This document shows positions 43,020-51,715 of a DNA stretch of 64,000 nucleotides, piece after piece; position 1 is the stretch's first letter; each line of letters starts with the position of its first letter. Both the position numbers and the translations under genes were made by a program. This stretch comes from an uncultured Bacilli bacterium (GTDB lineage Bacteria; Bacillota_I; Bacilli_A; RF39; UBA660): NCBI GenBank assembly GCA_934095825.1, contig CAKOKQ010000003.1, positions 1 through 64,000 of the forward strand, read 5' to 3'. The notes under the pieces were generated by a model. That model was not told where the DNA came from. It saw only the letters and a program-made list of their open reading frames with translations, and did no database searches.

Positions 43020-45426
43020 TTATACAAAAATTGAAAAAAAATGGCAAAAATATTGGGAAGAACACGAAACTTTTAAAGCAATAACTGGTAGTAGTAAAAC
43101 ACCATATTATGCTTTAGTAGAGTTTCCTTATCCATCTGGAGCAGGTCTTCATGTTGGTCATGTGCGTAGTTATACGGCTTTAGATGCCTTATCAAGAATG
43201 AAAAGAATGCAGGGATTTAATGTTTTGTTTCCAATGGGGTGGGATGCTTTTGGCGCCCCTGCCGAACAATATGCGATCAAAAATCATATTCATCCAAAGG
43301 ATGCTGTTAAAGCTAACATAACTAACTTTAAGAAACAAATGCAATCTTTAGGTTTTAGCTTTGACTGGTCAAGAGAATTTTCAACAACGGATCCTGAGTA
43401 TTACAAATGGACCCAATGGCAATTCTTACAATTTTATAAACATGGTATGGCTTATAAAGCGACTGTGCCTGTAAACTGGTGTCCAAATTGCAAGACCGTA
43501 CTTTCTAATGAAGATGCCGCAGGTGGCGTTTGCGAAAGATGTGGGAGCCCTGTTGTTCAAAAAGAAAAATCCCAATGGATGTTAAAAATGAGCAGCTATG
43601 CCGAAGACTTGCTTAAAGGTTTAGATGATACTAATTTTGCTCCTAAAGTTAAATTAGGTCAAATTAACTGGATAGGTAAATCAACCGGAGTTGAAGTCGA
43701 TATTGATATTGTCGGTGGTGGTAAATTTCAAATCTTTACAACCTGCATTGAAACTATTTATGGTATAACTTTCTTTGTTATTGCTCCCGATGGTAAACTA
43801 ATTAAAGAATTAATGCCTCGTGTAGAAAATAAAGAAGAAGTTATGGCCTATATTGAAGAGACAGCTAAAAAATCTAATATGGATCGTACTGAACTTAATA
43901 AAGATAAGACTGGCTGTCTAGTTAAAGGCATTAAGGCTATAAATCCCGTAACTGGAGCACAAGTTCCTGTTTTCTTAGGTGATTTTGTTCTAGGTGATTA
44001 TGGTACAGGAGCTGTTATGGCGGTTCCCGCTCATGATCAAAGAGATTTTGAGTATGCCCAAGTTCATAATATTCCTATGACCGAAGTAATCACGGGCGGT
44101 GATATAACTAAAAGTGCTTATGCTAAAGAAGAATATCTAGAAAATAAAGAAGCTAAACTTATTAATAGCGATAAATTTAACGATCTTTCTGTTATGGACG
44201 CTAAAGAAGCTATTACTAAATATTTAGAAGAAAAGGGTATTGCCCGCAGGGTTAATAACTATAAAATGCGTGATTGGATTTTCTCTCGTCAAAGATTCTG
44301 GGGCGAACCAATTCCTATGATTTATTGTGATAAATGTGGTTGGCAACCAGTTCCAGAAGACCAGTTACCTTTGCTACTTCCTGATGTTGCCGAGTATGAA
44401 CCAACTGATAACGGTGAGTCTCCGCTTGCTAAGATTACCGATTGGGTTAACTGCCAATGTCCAAAATGTGGTTGTCCCGCCAAACGAGAAACGGATACCA
44501 TGCCTAACTGGGCGGGCTCAAGTTGGTATTTCTTAAGATTTATGGATGCTCATAATGATTCATGTTTTGCTGATTATGAGGCCATGAAATATTGGAATCA
44601 TGTTGACTGGTATAACGGTGGTATGGAACATACAGCTAGACACCTACTTTATGCTAGATTCTGGGTTCAATTCCTATATAATATCGGTCTTGTTCCTCAT
44701 AAAGAAATGATTTGGACTCGTGTTTCTCACGGTATGGTTTTAGGACCAGATAATCAAAAGATGAGTAAGTCTAAAGGTAATGTTATCAATCCTGATGATA
44801 TTGTTAATGAATATGGAGCCGATATCTTAAGAGTTTATGAAATGTTTATGGGCGATTATCAATCTGATGCCCCTTGGTCAACAGATTCCTTAAGAGGCTG
44901 CAAGCGTTTTGTTGAAAAAATTATTCGTTTAAAAGACAAAGTAAATAAAGAAGAAGGATACTCTAAGAACCTAGAAAGTATCCAACATAAAACCATCAAA
45001 AAAGTTACTAATGATATGACAACTATGGGTTATAATACGGTGGTTTCAAGCTTAATGATTTTAGCTAATGCTTATGATGCCCAAGAAGAGATTACTCCTA
45101 TGGATTATAATTTATTATTGACATTACTTAACCCAATGGCTCCTCATATTACCGAAGAATTAAATGAACAAACTGGCTTTAAACCAATCTGTGAATCGGA
45201 GTGGCCAGTTTATGATGAAGCTAAAACCGTTGATGAAGAAAAAGAAATTGGGGTTCAAGTAAACGGCAAGTTACGCGCTACTATTAAAGTAAATATTAAT
45301 GATGCCGAAGATACTTTAAAAGAAAAAGCTTTATCTGAAGAGAATGTCAAGAAATTTACCGAAGGAAAAGAAATTGTCAAAGTAATTGCTATTAAAGGAA
45401 AAATTGTTAATATTGTTGTTAAATAA
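43012..45426 (+). CDS. leuS: Leucyl-tRNA synthetase
   Basis: An 804-residue class I synthetase charging tRNA-Leu. HVGHVR (HIGH motif, about residue 47), the CP1 editing domain with GTGAVMAVPAHDQRD, four-Cys zinc knuckles (CPNC..CERC and CDKC..CPKC) and KMSKS (about residue 583) are all present. Full bacterial length. GGGGAAAAGAA precedes the ATG inside the previous gene. Its expression is set by the T-box leader. Confidence 0.97.
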   Translation: MSNYTKIEKKWQKYWEEHETFKAITGSSKTPYYALVEFPYPSGAGLHVGHVRSYTALDALSRMKRMQGFNVLFPMGWDAFGAPAEQYAIKNHIHPKDAVKANITNFKKQMQSLGFSFDWSREFSTTDPEYYKWTQWQFLQFYKHGMAYKATVPVNWCPNCKTVLSNEDAAGGVCERCGSPVVQKEKSQWMLKMSSYAEDLLKGLDDTNFAPKVKLGQINWIGKSTGVEVDIDIVGGGKFQIFTTCIETIYGITFFVIAPDGKLIKELMPRVENKEEVMAYIEETAKKSNMDRTELNKDKTGCLVKGIKAINPVTGAQVPVFLGDFVLGDYGTGAVMAVPAHDQRDFEYAQVHNIPMTEVITGGDITKSAYAKEEYLENKEAKLINSDKFNDLSVMDAKEAITKYLEEKGIARRVNNYKMRDWIFSRQRFWGEPIPMIYCDKCGWQPVPEDQLPLLLPDVAEYEPTDNGESPLAKITDWVNCQCPKCGCPAKRETDTMPNWAGSSWYFLRFMDAHNDSCFADYEAMKYWNHVDWYNGGMEHTARHLLYARFWVQFLYNIGLVPHKEMIWTRVSHGMVLGPDNQKMSKSKGNVINPDDIVNEYGADILRVYEMFMGDYQSDAPWSTDSLRGCKRFVEKIIRLKDKVNKEEGYSKNLESIQHKTIKKVTNDMTTMGYNTVVSSLMILANAYDAQEEITPMDYNLLLTLLNPMAPHITEELNEQTGFKPICESEWPVYDEAKTVDEEKEIGVQVNGKLRATIKVNINDAEDTLKEKALSEENVKKFTEGKEIVKVIAIKGKIVNIVVK

Positions 45427-45497
45427 TAAAAAGTTTATTTGTAAGAATGTAGAGTAAGCGATTTTATGATTACTCTGGAATAAAAATGTTTCGATAT

Positions 45498-45534
45498 AAA
45501 AAAGATTTGCCAAACAATTAGACAAATCTTTTTT
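45498..45534. terminator. Bidirectional terminator between leuS and tmcAL
   Basis: AAAAAAGATTTG and CAAATCTTTTTT form a perfect 12-pair stem with a 13-base loop, giving a T run on both strands. Confidence 0.85.
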
Positions 45535-45574
45535 AGTTTAAATATTTCTTATTCATTATTATTAGCGCTTGTTA

Positions 45575-46657
45575 CTAGCTCTTTATTATTGGTTGATTTT
45601 TTATTTCGAATGTATAAGTGTTTTGATTAGTTAGCATATCATAAAGACAACTTCCCCTTAATTCTAAATTATAACAATCCGTATTTTTATAGTTTTCTTT
45701 AATTTTTTTAGTCTTTATATATCCTTGACCATTTTTATTAAATCCTAAAACTCTTAAGTAATTTTCATCTTTATAATCTTTTTCAATTCCTAAAACAATA
45801 TGTAAAAACATTCTATTTAAGCGATTATAAGTATATCGTTTAGTTTTAATTTTTGAAATTAATTCTTTTAGTGAATGACTTTCCATAATCACCTTCTTCA
45901 ATAAATTATCAATACCTTCACTAACATCTAAATAACTATCTAAACTTTTAGTAGTCATAATTTTTAACTTTAGCATTTTAAAATATAAATCATAATCGGG
46001 TTTAATTAATACTTTACTACAAGGCGTAAACTTACTAACATCTTCATTATCCAAGAAACGCTTTCTGATATTACTAGCACTTACGATAATATCAGTACTT
46101 TGGGTATCTAAATACTCATTGGTTCTTTTAATTGTTTGCACATCTATATTTTTATTAATTTTATTTATGGCTTTTAAGTAAGATATTCCTAGTAAATCAT
46201 TAGCTTTAAATTCAAAATTAACTTCTAAAGCCTTTGCTAGAGCCGAGGGATAATTGCACCCTTTATCCAAATATTCTTTTACTTTTTCTTGGTATTTTAT
46301 ATCATCTTGTTTACTTGCTAGCTCTTTTAATAAATTTAAGTTATTACTTTCACTCCCAAAAATTAAAGTATCAATTCCCAAATAGTTTAAAATCTTGATA
46401 CTTTGATAGGCAAAAATATCCGCACTTTGAACCGTATACATAATAGGAAGTTCTACTACTAAATCAATTCCATATTCTAGACTGATTTTAATCTTTTCCT
46501 CCTTAGATAAAATCCCAATATCCCCGCGTTCTGTAAAATAACTACCTAAACATAAAATAATCAAACTATCAGGATACATCTTTTTAATTTCTTTAATCTG
46601 ATAAATATGACCATTATGTAGGGGATTATATTCTGCAATTAAACCAATTATATTCAT
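45575..46657 (-). CDS. tmcAL: tRNA(Met) cytidine acetate ligase TmcAL
   Basis: A 360-residue YlbM-type enzyme that makes N4-acetylcytidine at the wobble base of elongator tRNA-Met from acetate and ATP. The nucleotidylyltransferase HxGH motif is HNGH (residues 14-17), after GLIAEYNPL; GSYFTERGDIGILSKEEK and VSASNIRKR are also conserved. Slightly shorter than the Bacillus protein (about 400). On the minus strand GTGAGG precedes the ATG. Confidence 0.92.
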   Translation of the reverse strand: MNIIGLIAEYNPLHNGHIYQIKEIKKMYPDSLIILCLGSYFTERGDIGILSKEEKIKISLEYGIDLVVELPIMYTVQSADIFAYQSIKILNYLGIDTLIFGSESNNLNLLKELASKQDDIKYQEKVKEYLDKGCNYPSALAKALEVNFEFKANDLLGISYLKAINKINKNIDVQTIKRTNEYLDTQSTDIIVSASNIRKRFLDNEDVSKFTPCSKVLIKPDYDLYFKMLKLKIMTTKSLDSYLDVSEGIDNLLKKVIMESHSLKELISKIKTKRYTYNRLNRMFLHIVLGIEKDYKDENYLRVLGFNKNGQGYIKTKKIKENYKNTDCYNLELRGSCLYDMLTNQNTYTFEIKNQPIIKS

Positions 46658-46706
46658 TTTCTACCTCACTTTAAAAATTTAAAATGCTTTTTTTAATTTC
46701 ATAAAG

Positions 46707-46735
46707 AGTATAACTTAAAGCATAAAAAACCACAA
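46707..46735 (-). promoter_or_regulatory. Promoter of tmcAL
   Basis: On the minus strand TTGTGG (46735-46730), 17 bases, TATACT (46712-46707). Confidence 0.6.
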
Positions 46736-46743
46736 GTATTCTC

Positions 46744-46772
46744 TTGCATAAAATAACTTTTTAGTATATAAT
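46744..46772 (+). promoter_or_regulatory. Promoter of yceD-rpmF
   Basis: TTGCAT (46744-46749), 17 bases, TATAAT (46767-46772), divergent from the tmcAL promoter. Confidence 0.75.
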
Positions 46773-46782
46773 CTTAACTACG

Positions 46783-46832
46783 AAGGAGAAATTAATTAAA
46801 TATTTAAATATATTTAATTGATTATATAGTTT
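46783..46832 (+). promoter_or_regulatory. Ribosome site and ten-pair hairpin before yceD
   Basis: AAGGAG (46783-46788) is the only good ribosome site but lies 44 bases before the ATG. AATTAAATAT (46794-46803) and ATATTTAATT (46810-46819) form a perfect ten-pair hairpin between them. Folded, the gap shrinks to about 18 bases. Confidence 0.45.
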
Positions 46833-47315
46833 ATGGAATTTGATTTAAATAAAATTACTGAACAAGGCATCCTTATAGATTCAACCATATCTTTTGGTGA
46901 AGAGTATTTGCAAGTTAGTGCAATAAAAAAACTAGATAACATTAAGGTAAGTGGTCGCATTTACTATAGTTTAACTAAAGAAGTAATATTTGTAGGCAAT
47001 GTAAAAGGCAACATGACTTTAGTAGATGGTTATAGTGGTGATTTAATCGATTATCCATTTAACATTGACTTAGACGAAATACTAGCTGATTTCTCTGAAG
47101 AAGATGAAAAAAAGGGCAAAAAGCCCCAAAATAGTCTTGACCTAAAAGAAGTTTTATGGGAGAATATTGTACTGGAAGTTCCCATCGTTGTCTCAAAAGA
47201 TAATGAAGTAAAAACTAAAAAAGGCGAGTTTTGGGAAGTAAGAGATGAAAATTCCAAAAAAGATGATCCAAGATTAGAGTGTTTTAGAACTCTACTTGAT
47301 GAAGGGAAGGAGTGA
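46833..47315 (+). CDS. yceD: YceD/DUF177-family ribosome-linked protein
   Basis: A 160-residue DUF177 protein. The [15 protein letters not shown] stretch and the Asp/Glu-rich [14 protein letters not shown] segment are typical, as is the direct link to rpmF. The family is needed for normal 23S rRNA accumulation in some bacteria and plants. It ends four bases before rpmF. Confidence 0.85.
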   Translation: MEFDLNKITEQGILIDSTISFGEEYLQVSAIKKLDNIKVSGRIYYSLTKEVIFVGNVKGNMTLVDGYSGDLIDYPFNIDLDEILADFSEEDEKKGKKPQNSLDLKEVLWENIVLEVPIVVSKDNEVKTKKGEFWEVRDENSKKDDPRLECFRTLLDEGKE

Positions 47316-47319
47316 AAAT

Positions 47320-47517
47320 ATGGCAGTTCCATTTAGAAGAACAAGTAAAACTAAAAAAAGAATGCGTCGTACTCACTTAAAAAAAGAAGTTGGAGCATTA
47401 ACTACATGTCCTAAATGTGGTGCTACTATCCAACCTCATCGTGCATGTATGGCATGTGGGTTCTACAAAGGCAAAGATGTTTTAAATAAAGAAACTACAG
47501 AAGAAACAACTAAATAG
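47320..47517 (+). CDS. rpmF: Ribosomal protein bL32
   Basis: A 65-residue protein starting [19 protein letters not shown], with CPKC and CMAC forming a zinc ribbon (residues about 30-46). The ATG at 47320 has GGAAGGAG eight bases before it; the longer in-frame start at 47296 is inside yceD and is rejected. Co-transcribed with yceD and followed by a terminator. Confidence 0.97.
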   Translation: MAVPFRRTSKTKKRMRRTHLKKEVGALTTCPKCGATIQPHRACMACGFYKGKDVLNKETTEETTK

Positions 47518-47524
47518 TTTTACT

Positions 47525-47551
47525 ACTACTATCCAAATAGTAGTTTTTTTT
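47525..47551 (+). terminator. Terminator of yceD-rpmF
   Basis: ACTACTAT and ATAGTAGT form an eight-pair stem with loop CCAA and a run of eight T residues. Confidence 0.9.
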
Positions 47552-47568
47552 AATATTTAATTAAATTA

Positions 47569-47577
47569 TGTTATACT
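47569..47577 (+). promoter_or_regulatory. Extended -10 promoter of lemA
   Basis: TG, T, TATACT, 19 bases before the ATG at 47597, with AGGAGG between. Confidence 0.65.
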
Positions 47578-47596
47578 ATATTTATAGGAGGATAAT

Positions 47597-48145
47597 ATGT
47601 GGTGGATTATTTTAATTATCATTGTTGTTTTAATTCTTATTTATTTAGGTTCAACTTATAATTCTTTTGTGGTCCTAAGAAATAGAGTAAAAGACCAATG
47701 GGCTCAAATTGATGTTCAATTAAAAAGAAGATTTGATTTAATTCCTAACTTAGTTGAAACTGTAAAAGGTTACGCTTCTCATGAAAAAGATACCTTAGAA
47801 GCAGTAGTAAAAGCTCGTAACGAATACTTATCAAGCGATACACCAGAAGGTAAAATTGCTGCTAATAACGATTTAAACAAAGTTGTTACGAAGCTATTCG
47901 CACTAGCAGAAAGCTATCCAGAATTAAAAGCAGATACAAGTTTTAGAGAATTACAAACTACTTTAACGGAAACTGAAGATAAAATATCTTATGCTCGTCA
48001 ATTTTATAATGATGTTGTCATGAAATATAATAACAAAGTAGAAGTCTTCCCAAGTAACATTGTAGCAGGCATGTTTGGATTTAAAACTAGTGCTTACTTT
48101 AATGCAACAGAAGAAGAACGCGAAAATGTTAAAGTTAAATTTTAA
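47597..48145 (+). CDS. lemA: LemA family membrane protein
   Basis: A 182-residue protein with one N-terminal transmembrane segment (about 2-20) and a helical cytosolic-type domain: NRVKDQWAQIDVQLKRRFDLIPNLVETVKGYASHE is the family signature. LemA often travels with HtpX or TPM-domain genes, but here it stands alone. Function not established. Confidence 0.93.
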   Translation: MWWIILIIIVVLILIYLGSTYNSFVVLRNRVKDQWAQIDVQLKRRFDLIPNLVETVKGYASHEKDTLEAVVKARNEYLSSDTPEGKIAANNDLNKVVTKLFALAESYPELKADTSFRELQTTLTETEDKISYARQFYNDVVMKYNNKVEVFPSNIVAGMFGFKTSAYFNATEEERENVKVKF

Positions 48146-48147
48146 GG

Positions 48148-48168
48148 AGAAGAAATTCTTCTTTTTTT
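48148..48168 (+). terminator. Terminator of lemA
   Basis: AGAAG and CTTCT with loop AAATT, followed by seven T residues, three bases after the stop codon. Confidence 0.6.
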
Positions 48169-48293
48169 CTTATCTACTAATTTATGATTATTTCCCACCC
48201 GAAAAAGGATTATTCATAAACTTAAGAAAATTTTATGCTAAAAAAATCTACATTTACCATTTAAAAACAGGTTGCCATCATATTCTCAAATAA

Positions 48294-48322
48294 TTGCCAA
48301 GCCCTATAACTTGTGGTATATT
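48294..48322 (+). promoter_or_regulatory. Promoter of the thymidylate kinase gene
   Basis: TTGCCA (48294-48299), 17 bases, TATATT (48317-48322), with TG in the extended -10 position. Confidence 0.65.
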
Positions 48323-48341
48323 AAGTACATAAGGTGATGTT

Positions 48342-49019
48342 ATGCGTGGAAAAATCATTGTAATCGAAGGAACCGAATGTTCTGGCAAAGATACCCAAGT
48401 TCATTTACTTGTCCAAAGACTTCGTAAAGAAGGAAGAAAAGTTGAGCATTTTGCTTTTCCAATGTACGATTCGCCAACTGGTAAAATTATCGGTGGTCCC
48501 TACATGGGAAAAGAATACATTTGCCCATCTTACTTCAAAGAAAAAGTAACTGAGGTTGACCCTAAGGTGGCTGCTCTTTATTATGCCGCTGACCGTAAAT
48601 ACAACTATAAAATGATAGATAGTTACCTAAAAGAAGGCTATGATGTTATTTTAGACCGTTATGTTGAATCGAATATGGCATATCAAGGCTGCAAAATTCC
48701 CGATAAAGAAGAACGATTAAAACTTTATAAATGGCTAGAAACATTAGAATATGACCTTTTAGAACTTCCACATCCTGACTTTACCATTCTTTTACACATG
48801 CCCTATAAAATGGTTATGGAATTAAAACGCGGTCGAATCGGTTATGATGATACCAAAGACTCACCCCTTTACATCAAAACTAGTGAAGAAACCTATTTAG
48901 AACTTGCTGATATTAACCATCACCATATTATCAGCTGTGTTAAAAAAGACCATTTAAAAGATATGCTAGATATTCACGAAGAAATCTATAACTTAATTAA
49001 AAAAGAAGTATTTAAGTAA
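48342..49019 (+). CDS. tmk: Thymidylate kinase
   Basis: A 225-residue dTMP kinase-family protein making dTDP. The P-loop is GTECSGKDTQ (about residues 10-19) and the DRY-type motif is LDRYVESNMAYQG (about 105-117). It resembles the longer, eukaryote- and virus-like branch in YYAADRKYN rather than the compact E. coli type. AGGTGATG precedes the ATG. In many Firmicutes tmk sits by holB; here it stands alone. Confidence 0.88.
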   Translation: MRGKIIVIEGTECSGKDTQVHLLVQRLRKEGRKVEHFAFPMYDSPTGKIIGGPYMGKEYICPSYFKEKVTEVDPKVAALYYAADRKYNYKMIDSYLKEGYDVILDRYVESNMAYQGCKIPDKEERLKLYKWLETLEYDLLELPHPDFTILLHMPYKMVMELKRGRIGYDDTKDSPLYIKTSEETYLELADINHHHIISCVKKDHLKDMLDIHEEIYNLIKKEVFK

Positions 49020-49059
49020 TTAAAATTGTGATAAAATTAGAAAGACGGAGGGGCGTTTT

Positions 49060-49815
49060 ATGGACATAATAACCAGTTTAGAAAACAAAAAAATTAAATA
49101 TATAAACAAATTAAAAACCAAAAAATTTCGCGATGAAGAAGGCTTATTTATCGTTGAAACTAAACACTTAGTTGAAGAAGCCTATAAAAGTGGTTTCTTA
49201 ACAGAACTTTATCTTGTAGATACCAATATTGATTCTAATATTTTAGAAGATGAAAAAATCATTAAATACGAAGTAACCAAAGACATCATGAATAAAATAA
49301 GCTCTTTGGAAAGTCCTAGCAATTATCTTGGCCTTGTAAAAAAATTGCCGACACTAAATTATGGTAACCGCTTACTTGTCCTCGATAACATTCAGGACCC
49401 CGGTAATCTGGGAACCATTATTCGTAGTGCAGTTGCCTTTAATGTTGATACCCTTATTTTAGGTAATGACTGTGTTGATTTATATAATGATAAAACCATT
49501 CGCTCTAGTGAAGGTATGCTTTTTAAATTAAACATTTTAAGAGAAGACTTAAATACTTTTTTTAAGGATTTAAAGAATAATAATTACACAATTTATGGAA
49601 CCAATGTTGTTAACGGTCATATTCTAGGCGACATTAAGTTTCCCAAAAAATATGCTATCGTTATTGGTAACGAAGGAAATGGTATGAAAACTAACCTAAA
49701 AAATCTGGTCGACCAAAATATTTATATTCCTATGTCACCACAAGCTGAAAGCTTAAACGCTGGTATTGCTGCCTCAATAATAATGTATGAAATGAGTAAA
49801 AATGATTATGAATAA
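49060..49815 (+). CDS. TrmH/SpoU-family RNA 2'-O-methyltransferase
   Basis: A 251-residue SPOUT methyltransferase. An N-terminal L30e-like RNA-binding part (KFRDEEGLFIVETKHLVEEA) is followed by the SpoU motifs DPGNLGTIIRSAVAF, IGNEGNGM and IPMSPQAESLNAGIAASI. The RNA target (23S rRNA or tRNA) cannot be told from sequence. CGGAGGGG precedes the ATG. It overlaps rimM by 14 bases. Confidence 0.92.
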   Translation: MDIITSLENKKIKYINKLKTKKFRDEEGLFIVETKHLVEEAYKSGFLTELYLVDTNIDSNILEDEKIIKYEVTKDIMNKISSLESPSNYLGLVKKLPTLNYGNRLLVLDNIQDPGNLGTIIRSAVAFNVDTLILGNDCVDLYNDKTIRSSEGMLFKLNILREDLNTFFKDLKNNNYTIYGTNVVNGHILGDIKFPKKYAIVIGNEGNGMKTNLKNLVDQNIYIPMSPQAESLNAGIAASIIMYEMSKNDYE

Positions 49816-50305
49816 TGATTATGTATGTGTAGGAAAAATTGTTAATACCCATGGTATCAAGGGTGAGTTAAGAATTTTAAGTGACTTTGAGTTAAAAAAT
49901 AAAATATTTCAAAAAGATATTAACCTATATGTTGGTCCTGAAAAAAGAGAATTTACTATAACTTCATATCGTCATCATAAAATGTTTGATATGGTAACAT
50001 TTAAAGGTATAACCAATATTAATGAAGTGATTAACTTAAAAGGTCTTTTAGTCTATGTTAAAAGAGAGATCTTAAATTTAGATAATGACTCTTATGTTTT
50101 AAGTGATTTAATAGGACTTGATGTCTATGATAAAGATAAGAAAATTGGCACTGTAAAAGACTATTACTTAGATAACGGTAATACTTTGTTAGATATCTTG
50201 GGAAAAAAAGAATTTTATATACCTTTAAAATCCCATTATATAAAAAGTGTAAATCTTCAAGATAAAAAAATAATAACCGAAGGGGGAAGCAAACTAATCT
50301 TATGA
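49802..50305 (+). CDS. rimM: Ribosome maturation factor RimM
   Basis: A 167-residue 30S assembly factor. VGKIVNTHGIKGELRI at the N-terminus and the PRC-barrel C-terminal half (VLSDLIGLDVYDKDKKIGTV, then FYIPLKSHYIKSV) are typical. The start may be 49802 or the second ATG at 49808. Overlaps trmD by four bases, the standard pair. Confidence 0.94.
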   Translation: MIMNNDYVCVGKIVNTHGIKGELRILSDFELKNKIFQKDINLYVGPEKREFTITSYRHHKMFDMVTFKGITNINEVINLKGLLVYVKREILNLDNDSYVLSDLIGLDVYDKDKKIGTVKDYYLDNGNTLLDILGKKEFYIPLKSHYIKSVNLQDKKIITEGGSKLIL

Positions 50306-50976
50306 CAATTGATATTTTAACCTTATTTCCTGATATGATAAAGGGATTTCTTAATGAATCTATTATTAAACGCAGTATTAATAAAGGTCTAGTAACCATT
50401 AATATTCATGACTTTCGTAAGTACTCAATGCGTAGCAATAATCAAGTTGATGATACCCCGTATGGGGGTGGGGCGGGAATGGTTTTACAATGCGAACCAA
50501 TATTCCGCTGCCTTGATGAAATAAAAACACCGGACTCTTATGTTATCCTAGTAACACCTGATGGCAAAACCTATAAGCAAAGTACCGCTAAAACCTTAAA
50601 AAACAAAAAACATCTTATTATCATTTGTGGTCATTATGAAGGCTTTGATGATCGCATTAGAAGCCTTGCTGATGCCGAGATTAGCATTGGCGATTACATT
50701 TTAACTGGTGGTGAACTGGCAGCCTGCGTTATTACTGATTCCGTTGTTCGGCTACTAGAAGGGGCAATAAATAATGATTCTTTAAGTAGTGAATCCTTTG
50801 AAGATAATCTCCTAGACTATCCAACCTATACTAAACCCGCCGAGTTTAGAGGGATGAAAGTACCAGATGTACTCCTAAGTGGCGATCATGCCAAAATAGC
50901 TAAATGGCGAGAAAACATGCGCATTCAAAAAACCCAAGAGCGCCGCCCTGATCTATTAAATAAAACAAACGATTAA
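50302..50976 (+). CDS. trmD: tRNA (guanine-37 N1)-methyltransferase TrmD
   Basis: A 224-residue trefoil-knot methyltransferase making m1G37, which prevents frameshifting. IDILTLFPDM, DDTPYGGGAGMV, ICGHYEGFDDR and ISIGDYILTGGELAACV are all conserved. Joined to rimM by an ATGA overlap. rpsP and rplS, often in this operon, are not here. Confidence 0.97.
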   Translation: MTIDILTLFPDMIKGFLNESIIKRSINKGLVTINIHDFRKYSMRSNNQVDDTPYGGGAGMVLQCEPIFRCLDEIKTPDSYVILVTPDGKTYKQSTAKTLKNKKHLIIICGHYEGFDDRIRSLADAEISIGDYILTGGELAACVITDSVVRLLEGAINNDSLSSESFEDNLLDYPTYTKPAEFRGMKVPDVLLSGDHAKIAKWRENMRIQKTQERRPDLLNKTND

Positions 50977-51012
50977 TCTTAATAAATAATAAACAACAAA
51001 TATAAAAATCCA

Positions 51013-51039
51013 TAAAGTAAGTTAAAAACTTTTACTTTA
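51013..51039 (+). terminator. Possible terminator after trmD
   Basis: TAAAGTAA and TTACTTTA form an eight-pair stem with an 11-base loop; the T run after it is short. Confidence 0.4.
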
Positions 51040-51043
51040 TTAT

Positions 51044-51088
51044 GAGAGGATAAAACTTAAAAAATATTTTTTAAGTAAAAGAAGCATT
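51044..51088 (+). promoter_or_regulatory. Ribosome site and 22-base palindrome before the 51089 gene
   Basis: GAGAGGA (51044-51050) lies 38 bases before the ATG. Between them ACTTAAAAAA and TTTTTTAAGT with TA in the centre form a perfect palindrome (51055-51076) able to fold into a hairpin. Compare the starts of asnB and yceD. Confidence 0.45.
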
Positions 51089-51529
51089 ATGGCATATGTA
51101 CTAACTAAAAATAAAGATAAATTATCTCTTTATAGTACCCCTGATTTAGAAGGGTATAAATTTAATCCTAAAAAAGAAAAGACCATTATTAGTGTTAACA
51201 AAGTAGTAGTGGTAAATCCCATTTTAGTCGATAATATCTTGTCTATTAAATTTCAAGATAAATTTAAAGCTCTTCTAAAATATGCAAGTTATGTCATTAA
51301 TGATGAAGATGCTTCTAGTACTGATACTGCTATTGTTTTAGACGAAGTTGCTATGTTAAAAGGTATCCTCCTTAATCGCTATCAAAAGTTTCTTAGTAAA
51401 GAAAAAGAAATGTTGTTTTTAGAAAAATTAAGATTAATTGAAAATCAGATTCGTAGTAAAGATATTGCTATTAAAATGAATGCTTTTAGAAATCCTCAAG
51501 AGTCAATGAGTAGTGGCAAATCAAGATAA
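51089..51529 (+). CDS. Hypothetical protein
   Basis: A 146-residue soluble protein of unknown family with no Cys and no membrane segment. The N-terminal half looks beta-rich (KKEKTIISVNKVVVVNPIL), the C-terminal half helical and charged. The start has only the distant ribosome site described above or a weak AGAAG. Codon use is like its neighbours. It may be the last member of the rimM-trmD group or separate. Confidence 0.65.
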   Translation: MAYVLTKNKDKLSLYSTPDLEGYKFNPKKEKTIISVNKVVVVNPILVDNILSIKFQDKFKALLKYASYVINDEDASSTDTAIVLDEVAMLKGILLNRYQKFLSKEKEMLFLEKLRLIENQIRSKDIAIKMNAFRNPQESMSSGKSR

Positions 51530-51553
51530 GATAATTATATAAAATATTTATTT

Positions 51554-51572
51554 CTTCCCACCCGCCACTCCC
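51554..51572 (+). repeat. Dispersed 19-bp C-rich motif, copy 2
   Basis: CTTCCCACCCGCCACTCCC differs from the copy at 10829-10847 at one base. Both lie within 30 bases after a plus-strand stop codon and are followed by an AGGG-containing stretch able to pair with CTCCC. Confidence 0.55.
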
Positions 51573-51605
51573 AGAGTAGGGTTGTATACTTGATTTAGTT
51601 AAAAT

Positions 51606-51660
51606 AAAAATTCCAAATTTAATGATTTTTTAAAATTTATCATTAAATTTGGAATTTTTT
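51606..51660. terminator. Very strong bidirectional terminator
   Basis: A perfect 21-pair stem (51606-51626 with 51639-51659) around a 12-base loop separates convergent genes. Both ends are T runs in their own direction. Confidence 0.85.
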
Positions 51661-51715
51661 TCTATACATTATTCTTTAAATAAATGATTATGCAAGGCAA
51701 TATGATTAATAAAAT

